In this document: piece by piece, positions 17,615 through 27,137 of the stretch
Position numbering within the stretch: the stretch's first letter is position 1
How the letters are laid out: every line of letters starts with the position of its first letter
Source: NORP309 sp964352735
Lineage (GTDB): Bacteria; Pseudomonadota; Gammaproteobacteria; Xanthomonadales; Marinicellaceae
Assembly (NCBI GenBank): GCA_964352735.1
Contig: CAYGTC010000011.1
Coordinates: 1 to 64,000 of the forward strand
Length of the DNA stretch: 64,000 nt
Reading direction: 5' to 3'
The notes under the pieces: model-generated
The model's database searches: none
Told to the model about the DNA's origin: nothing
Seen by the model: only the letters and a program-made list of their open reading frames with translations
Translations under genes and position numbers: made by a program

Positions 17615-18220
17615 ATGCGCTACATGAACATAGGTAGACCTCGCAAATTAGAACCCGAAGCCATCTTGGAAATAGCCATGGATGTATTTTGGGACAAAGG
17701 CTATGAAGCCACCAGCATCGCTGATATATTGCGCGCAACAGGTTTACATAAAGGCAGCTTATATCAAACATTTGGCGACAAGAAGAAACTTTTCATAGCT
17801 TGTTTAACAGCCTATCAAAATCAAATGTTTGAACAAAACAAGCAAATCATTGAATCAGAAGACGATCCAATCGTAGGATTAAGAAAATCTTTGGTAGAAG
17901 CGGTTGCCACATCATGTACTCATGGCGATGACAGCAACAAAGGGTGCATGGCCGTAAATACTTTAGTAGAAACGGCACCACATGATGACGAGATCAGAAC
18001 CGTCTTGCAAAAAAATGAAGAAAAATTTCACAATTACATCATTTCATTATTGATAAAAGCCGAACAAGAACACGGATATCAATTAAAGTTTCCACCAGAG
18101 GTGATGTTTGGATTGGTGATGACTTTTATGTGTGGATTAAGCTCAGTTATGAAAAACATGATCGATTCTGAGGAAGGTCATCTTTTACTAGAAACTCAAT
18201 TACAATTGTTAGGATTATAA
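17615..18220 (+). CDS. TetR-family regulator of the RND exporter operon
   Basis: A 201-residue TetR repressor. The HTH region contains AMDVFWDKGYEATSIADIL and GLHKGSLYQTFGDKKKLF, and the C-terminal domain has SNKGCMAVNTLVETA. Sites of the form TGACC-N4-GGTCA occur twice before it and once in the 79-base gap before the RND gene, so it very probably controls itself and the exporter operon downstream on the same strand. ATG codons at 17615 and 17624 are both possible; MNIGRPRK is a common beginning for this subfamily. The inducer is unknown. Confidence 0.92.
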   Translation: MRYMNIGRPRKLEPEAILEIAMDVFWDKGYEATSIADILRATGLHKGSLYQTFGDKKKLFIACLTAYQNQMFEQNKQIIESEDDPIVGLRKSLVEAVATSCTHGDDSNKGCMAVNTLVETAPHDDEIRTVLQKNEEKFHNYIISLLIKAEQEHGYQLKFPPEVMFGLVMTFMCGLSSVMKNMIDSEEGHLLLETQLQLLGL

Positions 18221-18249
18221 GAATACTTTCAATTTTTTTAGCTATTAAA

Positions 18250-18263
18250 TGACCATATGGTCA
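18250..18263. promoter_or_regulatory. TetR operator before the RND operon
   Basis: TGACCATATGGTCA is a perfect 14-base palindrome between the TetR stop and the RND start. It is the best match to the shared TGACC-N4-GGTCA pattern. Confidence 0.85.
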
Positions 18264-18299
18264 TAAACAATTAAGAAAATAACATGCGGAGAGAACACA

Positions 18300-20642
18300 A
18301 TGAGTAATTATTTTAGGTCACTTGATCGTTTCGCGGTCAATCTGGCACAAACTGTCATCAATAACAGATTTATCGTGTTATTGATGGCAATATTGCTGGC
18401 AATTGGTGTCGGTTCAGGAATGAGGTTTCTGGACTTTTCTACTGATTACCGCGCCTTTTTCTCAAAAGCCAATCCAGAATTGATGGCTTTTGAAAATTTG
18501 CAAACCGTTTATTCAAAAAATGATAACATCATCTTTGTACTGGAACCAAAAGACAAAGAAGTCTTCACAAACGAAACACTAGAAGCAGTGGTATGGCTTA
18601 CAGAACAGTCGTGGCAAATACCACACGCTCAAAGGGTTGACTCCATCAGCAATTTTCAATACACCTACAGTGAAGAAGACGATCTCATTGTTGAAGACTT
18701 AGTTGAAGAACCAGCGTCATTGTTACCAGCGCAATTGGCTCAGAAAAAACAAAACGCCATGAGCGAACCATTGTTATATAAACAACTCATCAGTGAAAAT
18801 GGTCAAGCAACGGCAATCAATATCACATTAAACTACCCACAAAAAAGTCTGACGGAAGTGCCTAATTCTGTTGCTAAAGTAAGAGAGCTGACAGCTGAAC
18901 TGAATAAAAATTATCCCAACATTCAAGTATCAACCAGCGGTGTTTCCATGCTCAACAATGCCTTCTCTGAAGCTGGTTTTGGCGACATGGCGACACTGGT
19001 TCCTATCATGTTTGGCGTCATTTTATTGCTGACATTACTGATCATTCGCTCTTTTACTGCTACTTTGTCTACCGTTTTTGTGATCATGATTTCTTCAATA
19101 TTTGGTATGGGTATGGCTGGCTTTTTTGGCATCAAACTCACACCAGTAGCTGCATCAGCACCGACCATCATCTTAACACTGGCCATTGCAGACTCTTTAC
19201 ACATTCTTATTTCATTAAAAACATTTTTGCGCGATGGCATGGATAAATCTGCTGCCATAATAGAAGCCATCAGAGTCAACTTTTTACCAGTAACCATCAC
19301 TTCATTGACCACGATTGTTGGTTTCTTGGCTTTGAATTTTTCTGACTCACCACCGTTCTGGCATTTGGGCAATATTACAGCCATGGGCATTTTTATGGCT
19401 TGGATATTATCCTTAGTATTGCTTCCAGCATTGATGCACATCATGCCAATGAGGGTACCAAAATCTGTTTCACACAGCGAAAAAATGCTTACTAAATTGG
19501 GCGAATTTGTCGTTGGTAACCCAAAGAAAATCACACTTGTACTGGGCGTGATGTGTATCGTATTGATTTCATTCATACCAAAGATCGAATTCAACGACCA
19601 ATGGAGTGAATACTTTGATAAAAGCGTCAAATTCAGACAAGACACCGATCAAGTGGTTAAAAACTTTGGTGTTTATCCAGTAGAATTTTCATTACCAGCT
19701 CGCGAAACAGGGGGAATCAGTGACCCAGATTATTTACAAAACTTGGAAAAATTCACTGAATTTTTACGATCACAAGAATTAGTTAAACATGTTTATTCCT
19801 ATACTGAAATCATCAAACGCCTGAATAAAAACTTACATGGCGATGACCCCAGTTATTTTAAGATTCCGCAAGAACCTGAACTATCAGCACAATACTTGTT
19901 GTTTTATGAAATGTCTTTACCTTATGGGCTGGATTTGAATGATAGAATAAATATTGACAAGTCAGCAACCCGTGTTACAGCGACTTTGGGCAACACTTCC
20001 ACAGCTGAGATCAAGGTATTTTTGAATGAAGCCAAAACATGGATAAAAGAAAACCTCCCAGATTATATGCAATCGACAATCCCTACCAGTGCACAAGTCA
20101 TGTTCACCTATATTGCTGAAAGGAATGTTAACAACATGATAGCTGGTACCATCGGTGCAGTTGTTGTCATATCAATCATCTTAATGATCTCACTGATGAA
20201 CTGGAGACTGGGTCTATTAAGCCTCATTCCAAATGGCCTGCCTATTTTGGTAACATTTGGCACTTGGGCCATATTGGTTGGCGAAGTGGGCTTTTCAGTA
20301 GCAACAGTGGCGTCCATTTCTTTGGGGATTATTGTTGATGATACGGTACACTTTCTGTCAAAATACGTCCGGGCCAGAAATGAAAAAGGCTTCAACGCTT
20401 CGGAATCAGTAATTTATGCCTATAAAAACGTTGGTTTGGCTATATTAGTCAATACAGTGATCCTTGCCAGTGGCTTTTTGGTATTGACCACTTCAACTTT
20501 CAAAGTCAATAATGATATGGGCATGTTAACCACCATTGCGATTGGTTTTGCCTTGATTCTCGACTTCTTATTATTACCTGCATTATTGGTATTCTTTGAT
20601 AAAAAAGACACCACAAAAATACAAATTGGAGAAAAAACATGA
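18300..20642 (+). CDS. RND-superfamily MMPL/HAE3-type exporter
   Basis: A 780-residue inner-membrane transporter with two MMPL halves. There is an N-terminal helix (about 25-42), a periplasmic loop, five membrane helices around residues 225-375, one at about 405-425, a second periplasmic loop, and a final block at about 610-770. The half-motifs ILTLAIADSLHILIS and SLGIIVDDTVHFLSKY carry the charged residues typical of proton-coupled transport. Family members move hydrophobic molecules such as lipids, hopanoids or sterols. The ribosome site GGAGAG precedes the ATG. It overlaps the next gene by four bases, with a periplasmic and an outer-membrane partner following, and a TetR regulator upstream. 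Confidence 0.92.
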   Translation: MSNYFRSLDRFAVNLAQTVINNRFIVLLMAILLAIGVGSGMRFLDFSTDYRAFFSKANPELMAFENLQTVYSKNDNIIFVLEPKDKEVFTNETLEAVVWLTEQSWQIPHAQRVDSISNFQYTYSEEDDLIVEDLVEEPASLLPAQLAQKKQNAMSEPLLYKQLISENGQATAINITLNYPQKSLTEVPNSVAKVRELTAELNKNYPNIQVSTSGVSMLNNAFSEAGFGDMATLVPIMFGVILLLTLLIIRSFTATLSTVFVIMISSIFGMGMAGFFGIKLTPVAASAPTIILTLAIADSLHILISLKTFLRDGMDKSAAIIEAIRVNFLPVTITSLTTIVGFLALNFSDSPPFWHLGNITAMGIFMAWILSLVLLPALMHIMPMRVPKSVSHSEKMLTKLGEFVVGNPKKITLVLGVMCIVLISFIPKIEFNDQWSEYFDKSVKFRQDTDQVVKNFGVYPVEFSLPARETGGISDPDYLQNLEKFTEFLRSQELVKHVYSYTEIIKRLNKNLHGDDPSYFKIPQEPELSAQYLLFYEMSLPYGLDLNDRINIDKSATRVTATLGNTSTAEIKVFLNEAKTWIKENLPDYMQSTIPTSAQVMFTYIAERNVNNMIAGTIGAVVVISIILMISLMNWRLGLLSLIPNGLPILVTFGTWAILVGEVGFSVATVASISLGIIVDDTVHFLSKYVRARNEKGFNASESVIYAYKNVGLAILVNTVILASGFLVLTTSTFKVNNDMGMLTTIAIGFALILDFLLLPALLVFFDKKDTTKIQIGEKT

Positions 20643-21451
20643 ACACACCCATCAATAAAGCCAGCCTTGCCAGCGTCATTACGCTGATCATCATGCTGGT
20701 TCCCAGTCAATTATTGGCACAAGACAGCGATACTGCCAAAAAAGGTTATGAAATATCAGCCCGTTCGGACAGAACAGACAGAGGATTTTCGGACAGTGAA
20801 GTCGATGCAATTATGGTTCTACAAAATAAAGCAGGAGAACAGTCCTCACGTTCGATTACATTCACTACACTTGAGGTTGCTGATGAAAGTGTCGGTGACA
20901 AAAGCTTGGTGGTCTTTAATACACCAAAAGATGTTGAAGGCACCGCATTACTATCACACGCTAAAATACTTGACCCTGATAATCAATGGCTATTTCTGCC
21001 TGCATTAAAAAGGGTTAAACGCATTTCATCAAAAAATAAATCTGGCCCGTTTGTCGGTTCTGAGTTCGCCTTTGAAGATTTTACTTCAACGGAGTTAAAC
21101 AAATATGATCATGTCTGGTTACGAGAAGAACCTTGCGGGGAAATGACATGTGATGTTGTTGAGCGCAAACCACGCTATAAATATTCAGGCTATACCAAAC
21201 AAATAGCCTGGATCGATCAAACTGACTTTCAATTGCGCAAAGTGGACTTTTATGATCGCCGCGATAGCCTCTTAAAAACCTTGAGTTTGTTAAATTATAA
21301 AAACTATAATGGCATTTGGCGCGCGCAAAAATTGCACATGGAAAATCATACCAATGGTAAAAGTACCGATTTGATTTACGAAGATTTTAAATTCAAAGTC
21401 GGTTTAAAAGACAATGATTTTGTTAAAGGCAAATTATCACAACTCAGATAG
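20639..21451 (+). CDS. outer-membrane lipoprotein-sorting-like periplasmic protein
   Basis: A 270-residue exported protein (signal peptide to about residue 29, SQLLAQ) of the LolA/LolB-like family that is regularly encoded next to MMPL-type RND exporters. Typical features are GYEISARSDRTDRGFSDSE near the N-terminus, FLPALKRVKRISSKNK in the middle and GSEFAFEDF. The fold would carry a lipophilic ligand across the periplasm. Its ATG overlaps the RND stop codon (ATGA), so the two are translationally coupled. The outer-membrane protein gene begins 16 bases downstream. Confidence 0.88.
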   Translation: MNTPINKASLASVITLIIMLVPSQLLAQDSDTAKKGYEISARSDRTDRGFSDSEVDAIMVLQNKAGEQSSRSITFTTLEVADESVGDKSLVVFNTPKDVEGTALLSHAKILDPDNQWLFLPALKRVKRISSKNKSGPFVGSEFAFEDFTSTELNKYDHVWLREEPCGEMTCDVVERKPRYKYSGYTKQIAWIDQTDFQLRKVDFYDRRDSLLKTLSLLNYKNYNGIWRAQKLHMENHTNGKSTDLIYEDFKFKVGLKDNDFVKGKLSQLR

Positions 21452-21467
21452 GTCAACAGGTATTACG

Positions 21468-22649
21468 ATGAAAAAACTGGCTATTTTATTAGTACTATTG
21501 GCCTCACAAACAATACTCGCTGAAGAGGTGGACTTTTCAGCCAGTATTGGCCTTGAATTCAGAGGTTTTACCGAAGCCCCCCGCTTCGATGAACAAGCCA
21601 ATGGTATTGTCCCATCATTGTTTATTGAGCCTGAAATCAAATGGCGCAGCGACGATCGCAAAAGCCGATTCAGTTTTGTTGGTTTCAGCCGTTATGATGA
21701 GCAAGATTCAAAGAGAACTCACTCTGACATCAGAGAACTGTATTGGTCATACAATTCAGGTGATTGGACCACAACAGTTGGAATCAATAAAGTATTTTGG
21801 GGCGTAGCCGAATCGGTTCACTTGGTGGACACCATCAACCAAACCGACTTTGTTGAAGACATTGATCAAGAAGCAAAACTCGGACAACCCATGGTAATGC
21901 TCAGTAGTCAAAAAGATTGGGGTAAATTGGATTTATTTATACTGCCCTATTTTCGTGAACGCACTTTTCCAAGCACAGCTGGTCGATTTAACTTTGGCTT
22001 CAATGTCAGTGACGATGTACTTTATGAATCATCAGCAGAAGAAAATCATATTGATTTGGCCTTAAGATACAGTCACTATTTTGGCGACGTAGATGTGGGA
22101 TTGCATATTTTTGAAGGCACCAATCGTGAAGCCCGCTTAGTACCCAATGCAGATTTTTCTCAATTCATAGCCATTTATGATCAAATGACTCAAGTTGGAG
22201 TAGATCTTCAATACACCAATGAAGCCTGGCTGTGGAAATTTGAAAGCATTTATCGAGACACCAGAATTGACAGTTTCTTTGCTGCTGTTGGCGGTTTCGA
22301 ATACACCATTTTTCAGATTGGCGGATCTGATGCTGACTTGGGGCTATTGATGGAATATCAATTTGATGACAGAACTGAGTTGTCTGCTCCTACACTGGCC
22401 AATAACGATCTGTTTTTGGCAACGCGATATGCATTCAATGATACTCAAGACACCAGTATTTTGGCTGGAGTCGTGATAGACGTAGAAAACAATACCACTT
22501 TTCTCAACGTTGAAGCCGAACGGCGCATTGGTAAAAACCTCAGTGCCGAACTGCGCATCCGCGCCTTAACCAACGTCGATGAACAAGACATTGCCAATGC
22601 ATTCGCACAAGATGATTATATGCAATTGTCTTTAAAGTGGTTTTTTTAG
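21468..22649 (+). CDS. outer-membrane beta-barrel partner of the RND exporter
   Basis: A 393-residue exported protein. The signal peptide is MKKLAILLVLLASQTILAEE, and the body alternates beta strands rich in aromatic residues and ends in LKWFF, a typical barrel terminus. The conserved block INKVFWGVAESVHLVD is seen in DUF1302-like outer-membrane proteins encoded with MMPL exporters. The frame opens at 21414, but the MKK start at 21468 gives the signal peptide. As the last gene of the operon it suggests a three-part route across the envelope: RND pump, periplasmic carrier, outer-membrane element. Confidence 0.8.
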   Translation: MKKLAILLVLLASQTILAEEVDFSASIGLEFRGFTEAPRFDEQANGIVPSLFIEPEIKWRSDDRKSRFSFVGFSRYDEQDSKRTHSDIRELYWSYNSGDWTTTVGINKVFWGVAESVHLVDTINQTDFVEDIDQEAKLGQPMVMLSSQKDWGKLDLFILPYFRERTFPSTAGRFNFGFNVSDDVLYESSAEENHIDLALRYSHYFGDVDVGLHIFEGTNREARLVPNADFSQFIAIYDQMTQVGVDLQYTNEAWLWKFESIYRDTRIDSFFAAVGGFEYTIFQIGGSDADLGLLMEYQFDDRTELSAPTLANNDLFLATRYAFNDTQDTSILAGVVIDVENNTTFLNVEAERRIGKNLSAELRIRALTNVDEQDIANAFAQDDYMQLSLKWFF

Positions 22650-22660
22650 CAGATCAAACC

Positions 22661-22712
22661 ATACAGACAGTCCTTAATAAGAATAAAAACCATCCAAGAC
22701 TGTCTGTATTTA
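22661..22712 (+). terminator. long-loop inverted repeat ending the exporter operon
   Basis: ATACAGACAGTC (22661-22672) and GACTGTCTGTAT (22698-22709) form a perfect 12-base-pair stem 11 bases after the last operon stop, followed by TTTAAC. The 25-base loop is longer than usual. Confidence 0.6.
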
Positions 22713-22840
22713 ACATTTAATATCCCCATTAAATCGACGCCATAAACAAGGATTTTTACAAAGTTTATTGATGCTTTCTATATATGATCATGGTATTTTT
22801 TTGTTATGATTTTACCAATCACTTTTACTTGATCATTTAT

Positions 22841-23590
22841 ATGCATTCTCAATTTTGGTTTCTTAATGGCATTTTGCTTATTTATGGAAAAACAATAGAT
22901 ACACAAATTCACAAACATAACGCTATACAAATCATCTGGCCTTCTGTAAATAACGCTTGTCAAATTAATGCATCGCCACTAGATAATGCCATAATCATAT
23001 CCGCTGAAACCGAACACCAATTAATGATGCAACGGGGTTGGATTATATTGGTAGAACCACAATCACAATGTGGCGAACAATTATTAACGTACCTGAATAC
23101 AGCAAGCACATCCATAATTCATGGTCTGAATGCCCATCAATCATCAGATTTAAGCATGACCTCAAAGCCTACAGATGTATTGGACATCGTCTTCAATGCA
23201 TTGACCATAAATACCAAAACAACACATCTAAATCAGAGGTATGTTGCTAAGGATAAGCGTATTGCACATTTACAAACTCAACTAGACCAATGCTTTAAAG
23301 GCACATGTATCAAACCTGAAAAATGGTCTGCTGCCGATGTTGCTAATCAACTGGCTCTTTCTGAAAGTCGTTTTTTACATTTATTTAAACAAGAAATGAA
23401 AATTGCATGGCGTCCATATTTGTTGTGGCGCAGGCTTTTGTGTGCAGTTTCTTCTATGCATATTGGCCAATCAGCCACAGATGCAGCATATCAGTCTGGT
23501 TTTGCAGACAGTGCACATTTGAGTCGTACATTTAAAGCCATGTTTGGCATCACCATTCGCCAAGCTCAGGCCAACTTTAAAAAAACATAG
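22841..23590 (+). CDS. AraC-family transcriptional regulator
   Basis: A regulator of about 250 residues with a cupin-like N-terminal domain (TQIHKHNAIQIIW suggests the ligand pocket) and two C-terminal HTH motifs. These are WSAADVANQLALSESRFLHLFKQEM and the AraC signature region ATDAAYQSGFADSAHLSRTFKAMFG. The frame is open from an ATG at 22784, which would add 19 hydrophobic residues. I prefer the ATG at 22841 because related short AraC proteins begin close to the His-rich strand; neither start has a clear ribosome site. It stands alone, upstream of the transglutaminase-like gene. Confidence 0.85.
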   Translation: MHSQFWFLNGILLIYGKTIDTQIHKHNAIQIIWPSVNNACQINASPLDNAIIISAETEHQLMMQRGWIILVEPQSQCGEQLLTYLNTASTSIIHGLNAHQSSDLSMTSKPTDVLDIVFNALTINTKTTHLNQRYVAKDKRIAHLQTQLDQCFKGTCIKPEKWSAADVANQLALSESRFLHLFKQEMKIAWRPYLLWRRLLCAVSSMHIGQSATDAAYQSGFADSAHLSRTFKAMFGITIRQAQANFKKT

Positions 23591-23659
23591 CCAGTTTATT
23601 CAAGTTTAGATCATTATAAAAGCATACACTGTTCAACAATATTTACATTAAACAGAAAA

Positions 23660-24388
23660 ATGAACACTGCAAATACTTTACAAGAAAAACACACACAAAA
23701 CACTTCTATGCTTGATTTCAACCATCCAAACATACAAAAACTGATCGACACAAAACTGTGGCGCGAGCTATCAGAATTTGAGGCCATCAAACAAATTTAT
23801 AACTTTGTCAAAGATCAGATAAAGTTTGGCTACAATGCTGATGACAAACTTAAAGCCAGCCAAGTATTGGCTGATGGTTATGGACAATGCAATACCAAGG
23901 GCACATTATTGATAGCATTGCTGCGCGCAGTTAATATCCCGACACGGATTCATGGATTTACCATTGACAATTCTCTACAAAAAGGTGCAATTCCATTTTA
24001 TTTGTTTCATTTTGCTCCACAACGGATCCTACACAGCTGGGTTGAAGTTCATTATCAAAATCGCTGGGTTAACCTGGAAGGCTATATCATTGATCAACAG
24101 TACTTATCACAGGTTCAAAATAAATTTTCACACATTTCAAACTCATTCAGTGGTTACGGAATTGCCACTAAAAACTTACAAAAACCCCAGATTAATTGGC
24201 ATGGCAACTCAACTTACATTCAAAAGGAAGGTATTGCTGAAGATTTTGGTATCTATGATCAACCAGATGACTTGTATCGTCACAAAGGCAGCAATCTCAG
24301 AGGCTTTAAAAAAACACTATTTCGATACATTTTTAGGCACTTGATGAATAACAATATCAAGCGCATCAGAAGCACTGGCATTAAATAA
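23660..24388 (+). CDS. transglutaminase-like cysteine protein
   Basis: A 242-residue protein with a transglutaminase core. The nucleophile lies in DGYGQCNTKG (Cys77), with NIPTRIHGF after it, and the catalytic His in LHSWVEV (His125). The position usually taken by Asp is WVNLEG, where Glu140 is the nearest acidic residue. There is no signal peptide, so it is probably cytoplasmic. Such bacterial proteins act as peptidases, amidases or crosslinkers. An M14 carboxypeptidase gene follows 75 bases downstream on the same strand, so the two may act in the same peptide-processing route; that is inference. Confidence 0.8.
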   Translation: MNTANTLQEKHTQNTSMLDFNHPNIQKLIDTKLWRELSEFEAIKQIYNFVKDQIKFGYNADDKLKASQVLADGYGQCNTKGTLLIALLRAVNIPTRIHGFTIDNSLQKGAIPFYLFHFAPQRILHSWVEVHYQNRWVNLEGYIIDQQYLSQVQNKFSHISNSFSGYGIATKNLQKPQINWHGNSTYIQKEGIAEDFGIYDQPDDLYRHKGSNLRGFKKTLFRYIFRHLMNNNIKRIRSTGIK

Positions 24389-24463
24389 TCTTTTCATCAC
24401 AATAAGCTACTCAATGTTACCCAATTTTCATTATAATAAACCCTTATAACATTAGGAAACCTT

Positions 24464-25597
24464 ATGAAAATTAGTAGCCATTTTGATGGTGGACGAATTG
24501 AAGTGGTCAAAACAGATCAATTCGACGACATTCAAGTAAAAATAAAAAAAGATTCTCATTCAGATTTTTTACAATGGTTCTCATTTCGTCTTCACGGCGT
24601 TAAAGATCAAAAATGCACCCTAAAAATCCTTAATGCGAATGAAACATCATATACCGATGGTTGGAAAGATTACGACATCTGTGCATCCACAGATCGTGAG
24701 GAGTGGTTTCGCATTCCAACCGAATACGATGGCCAACAACTGACTGTAGATTTCAGCACAGATACTGATGATATTTATTTTGCCTATTTTGCACCGTATT
24801 CTTTTGAGCGTCACTTAAGTTTGTTGGCATTTGCTCAACAATCTGAACATAGCACCCTGCTCAATCTTGGCGAAACCATTGATGGCAGAGACTTTGACAT
24901 GCTGATCATTGAAGACAATGACATTGATGAAAAAGACAAGAAAAACATCTGGATCACAGCAAGACAACACCCTGGTGAAACCATGGCAGAATGGTTTATT
25001 GAAGGTTTACTAGAATCTTTACTGGACACCGATAACCCAACGGCTAGAAATTTACTACAACATTGCCGATTTCATGTGGTGCCCAATATGAATCCAGATG
25101 GGTCTTACCGAGGTAACCTCAGAACCAATGCCGCTGGCGCTAATCTCAACAGAGAATGGTTAGAACCAAGTATGGAAACCAGCCCAGAAGTTTATCTGGT
25201 GCGTGAACAAATGCACAAAACAGGATTGGATATGTTTTTAGACATCCATGGAGATGAAGCCATTCCTTATAATTTTGTCGCAGGCTGTGAAGGCAATCCC
25301 AATTATGATGACAGATTAAAGAATTTAGAAGACACATTCAAAGCCGCTTACGCAGCTGCCAGCCCAGACTTTCAAGATGTGCATAAGTACGATGATGACG
25401 AACCAGGTAAAGGCGATTTGAGAATAGCCACCAATTACATCGGCCAAACTTTCAATACACTGGCCTATACCGTTGAAATGCCATTCAAAGACAATCACGA
25501 TTATCCAGATGAATACTGCGGCTGGTCACCTGATCGCAGCAAGAAATTTGGCGAGGATACATTGATTGCCATTAATAATATCATCGACAAACTTTAA
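24464..25597 (+). CDS. M14-family cytosolic-type zinc carboxypeptidase
   Basis: A 377-residue peptidase of the CCP/Nna1-like M14 branch. An N-terminal beta domain (to about residue 120) precedes the catalytic domain. Zinc ligands are in RQHPGETMAEWF (His168, Glu171) and DIHGDE (His262); the substrate-binding NLNREW and NMNPDGSYRGN are typical of this branch. The general base Glu lies in YTVEMPF. There is no signal peptide. The ribosome site AGGAAA is five bases before the ATG. Substrates of bacterial CCPs are largely unknown; removal of C-terminal acidic residues is the known activity of eukaryotic relatives. Confidence 0.9.
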   Translation: MKISSHFDGGRIEVVKTDQFDDIQVKIKKDSHSDFLQWFSFRLHGVKDQKCTLKILNANETSYTDGWKDYDICASTDREEWFRIPTEYDGQQLTVDFSTDTDDIYFAYFAPYSFERHLSLLAFAQQSEHSTLLNLGETIDGRDFDMLIIEDNDIDEKDKKNIWITARQHPGETMAEWFIEGLLESLLDTDNPTARNLLQHCRFHVVPNMNPDGSYRGNLRTNAAGANLNREWLEPSMETSPEVYLVREQMHKTGLDMFLDIHGDEAIPYNFVAGCEGNPNYDDRLKNLEDTFKAAYAAASPDFQDVHKYDDDEPGKGDLRIATNYIGQTFNTLAYTVEMPFKDNHDYPDEYCGWSPDRSKKFGEDTLIAINNIIDKL

Positions 25598-25911
25598 AGT
25601 TTTTTGAGTTAAGCCACATTCATACAGGTCTAATCATAATATTGGGCCTGTATATTCACCCTGCTAGATAATACCACACTACAGTCACAGGTTATTTGTT
25701 CATAGCAAGGCAATTATTAACCCAAAACCCCTTTTTCGATGCCTTATTAAGCAGGAATGTTCCCTTATCTTCCCTATAAAAAAAACATCCAATTCGCCTA
25801 CACCCCTATAATAAGCTGAACCTGAAAACGCATTGTTCATTAATCATGACTGCTATTTTATGCACATATTCAGGGTAAATTAACTTGAATCACTTTATTA
25901 TGAGAGACATT
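25598..25911. other. intergenic region with hairpin
   Basis: It contains the hairpin at 25622-25652 and an AT-rich stretch with TATAAT at about 25808 but no good -35 element. No gene seen. Confidence 0.5.
25622..25652 (+). terminator. probable terminator after the M14 carboxypeptidase gene
   Basis: ATACAGGTC and GGCCTGTAT pair over nine bases with one G-U wobble. It lacks a strong T run, so its efficiency is uncertain. Confidence 0.5.
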
Positions 25912-26145
25912 ATGAAAAAAAAATTAACACTATTAACTCTTTTATTAACAACATTATTTGCGATGCAAGCACAAGCATTACCAAAAAAACAAGCCCTTTC
26001 AGGTGGTATAGAGATGCATGAAGAACCAGAAACCAGCTCACAGTCAGATGCCACTATGGATTATCAAACAAAGTTAAAAAAGATAATAACACTGTACTTG
26101 AGACCAAGAAAAGATGAACTTGAATTAGGTGGACTTGGTGGTTAA
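25912..26145 (+). CDS. small secreted protein of unknown function
   Basis: A 77-residue protein with a strong signal peptide (MKKKLTLLTLLLTTLF, cleavage after AQA near residue 22). The mature chain of about 55 residues is highly charged and ends in LELGGLGG, a flexible glycine tail reminiscent of some peptide leaders and small exported peptides, but no modification genes are near. GAGAGAC precedes the ATG; the frame also has an upstream ATG at 25885. Confidence 0.6.
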   Translation: MKKKLTLLTLLLTTLFAMQAQALPKKQALSGGIEMHEEPETSSQSDATMDYQTKLKKIITLYLRPRKDELELGGLGG

Positions 26146-26166
26146 TAAAAATCACAATACTAACAA

Positions 26167-26219
26167 GAGTCGCTAAGTTTTTAGCCGAGCAAAGCTGACA
26201 ATAAGCCATTTAGCGACTC
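26167..26219 (+). terminator. inverted repeat after small secreted protein gene
   Basis: GAGTCGCTAA (26167-26176) and TTAGCGACTC (26210-26219) form a perfect ten-base-pair stem with a 33-base loop containing a smaller AGC...GCT pairing. No T run follows; it may be a transcript end or a structured RNA. Confidence 0.4.
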
Positions 26220-26316
26220 AAACTATCATCAAGAACACAGAAACCAATGTGTGTCAGGATAGGCTTTAAGAATTTATTGTTATAATCATTTAATAAAAAA
26301 TAATATCAGGCCGAAG

Positions 26317-27021
26317 ATGAAACTAAAAAAACCTCAACAGCTTTCTGATCCTTTTGACCATTACAGCAAGAACCATTTAAATAAATTAATCAACAAGCCC
26401 ACTAATGAGTTAAATTGGCAAGACTTCAGAACCTTATTTGGTCCTCATAAGCCAGCAGGGAATTTTAATGAAAGTCTCTATTATTTGCCCACAGCATTTA
26501 AACATATGAAATTCACCAAAGATGACGGCTTAGAAATCATCACTCCTATCATCGGTTTTTGCTCAATTCACCATGATGCATTACAGCAGCACGACTTACT
26601 GACCTATGTGAATGATGAGATTACTGCTTGCATGAATCACTGGACCCAATCATTTACGATTATTCATTACAATCAATCTGATTGTTTGAAAAAAGGCTGG
26701 AATTCGACGTATTTAAATAGGGTTGAATATGCCGAAGAAGTCATGGAAATGATCAATGAACTTTATAGACTAGATTCATTCAAACACTTAGCCTATGATT
26801 TTGTTGATTCTATTGCACGACTTGATCATCACATTCATCATTGTTGGTTTCTTGAGCTATCTAGAATGCGTTATGAGATAAATTTACCACAACCAATCAT
26901 TACTCTGTTAAGCGATCACGACACCATTAAACGCGCTTATGATCAGGTGTATCCGTTTATCATTAATGATTCAGATTCACTCACCTACTGGCAAGACACA
27001 CGCAATCTGATGGGACTGTAA
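26317..27021 (+). CDS. protein of unknown function
   Basis: A 234-residue soluble, mostly helical protein with no signal peptide or membrane segment and no domain I recognise. It is rich in His, Asp and aromatic residues, with a notable cluster RLDHHIHHCWFLE near residue 170. It ends just before the tandem repeats around the assembly gap. No partner gene is adjacent, and the repeat array begins about 115 bases after its stop. Confidence 0.65.
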   Translation: MKLKKPQQLSDPFDHYSKNHLNKLINKPTNELNWQDFRTLFGPHKPAGNFNESLYYLPTAFKHMKFTKDDGLEIITPIIGFCSIHHDALQQHDLLTYVNDEITACMNHWTQSFTIIHYNQSDCLKKGWNSTYLNRVEYAEEVMEMINELYRLDSFKHLAYDFVDSIARLDHHIHHCWFLELSRMRYEINLPQPIITLLSDHDTIKRAYDQVYPFIINDSDSLTYWQDTRNLMGL

Positions 27022-27137
27022 TGAAAGCCAATACCCTTTTCAGCACAAGTCATTAGGAAACCAGTGCTTTTGATGAGATGTATGCCTTCACAGGCATTAC
27101 AATGAGTTTTAAAGAAGCTCATACAAGTAATCAGAAA

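Noticed and set aside
18923..19645. A 240-residue antisense frame inside the RND gene
   Set aside because: It is opposite to a well-supported transporter and has no recognisable domain or ribosome site; it is a shadow of the coding strand.
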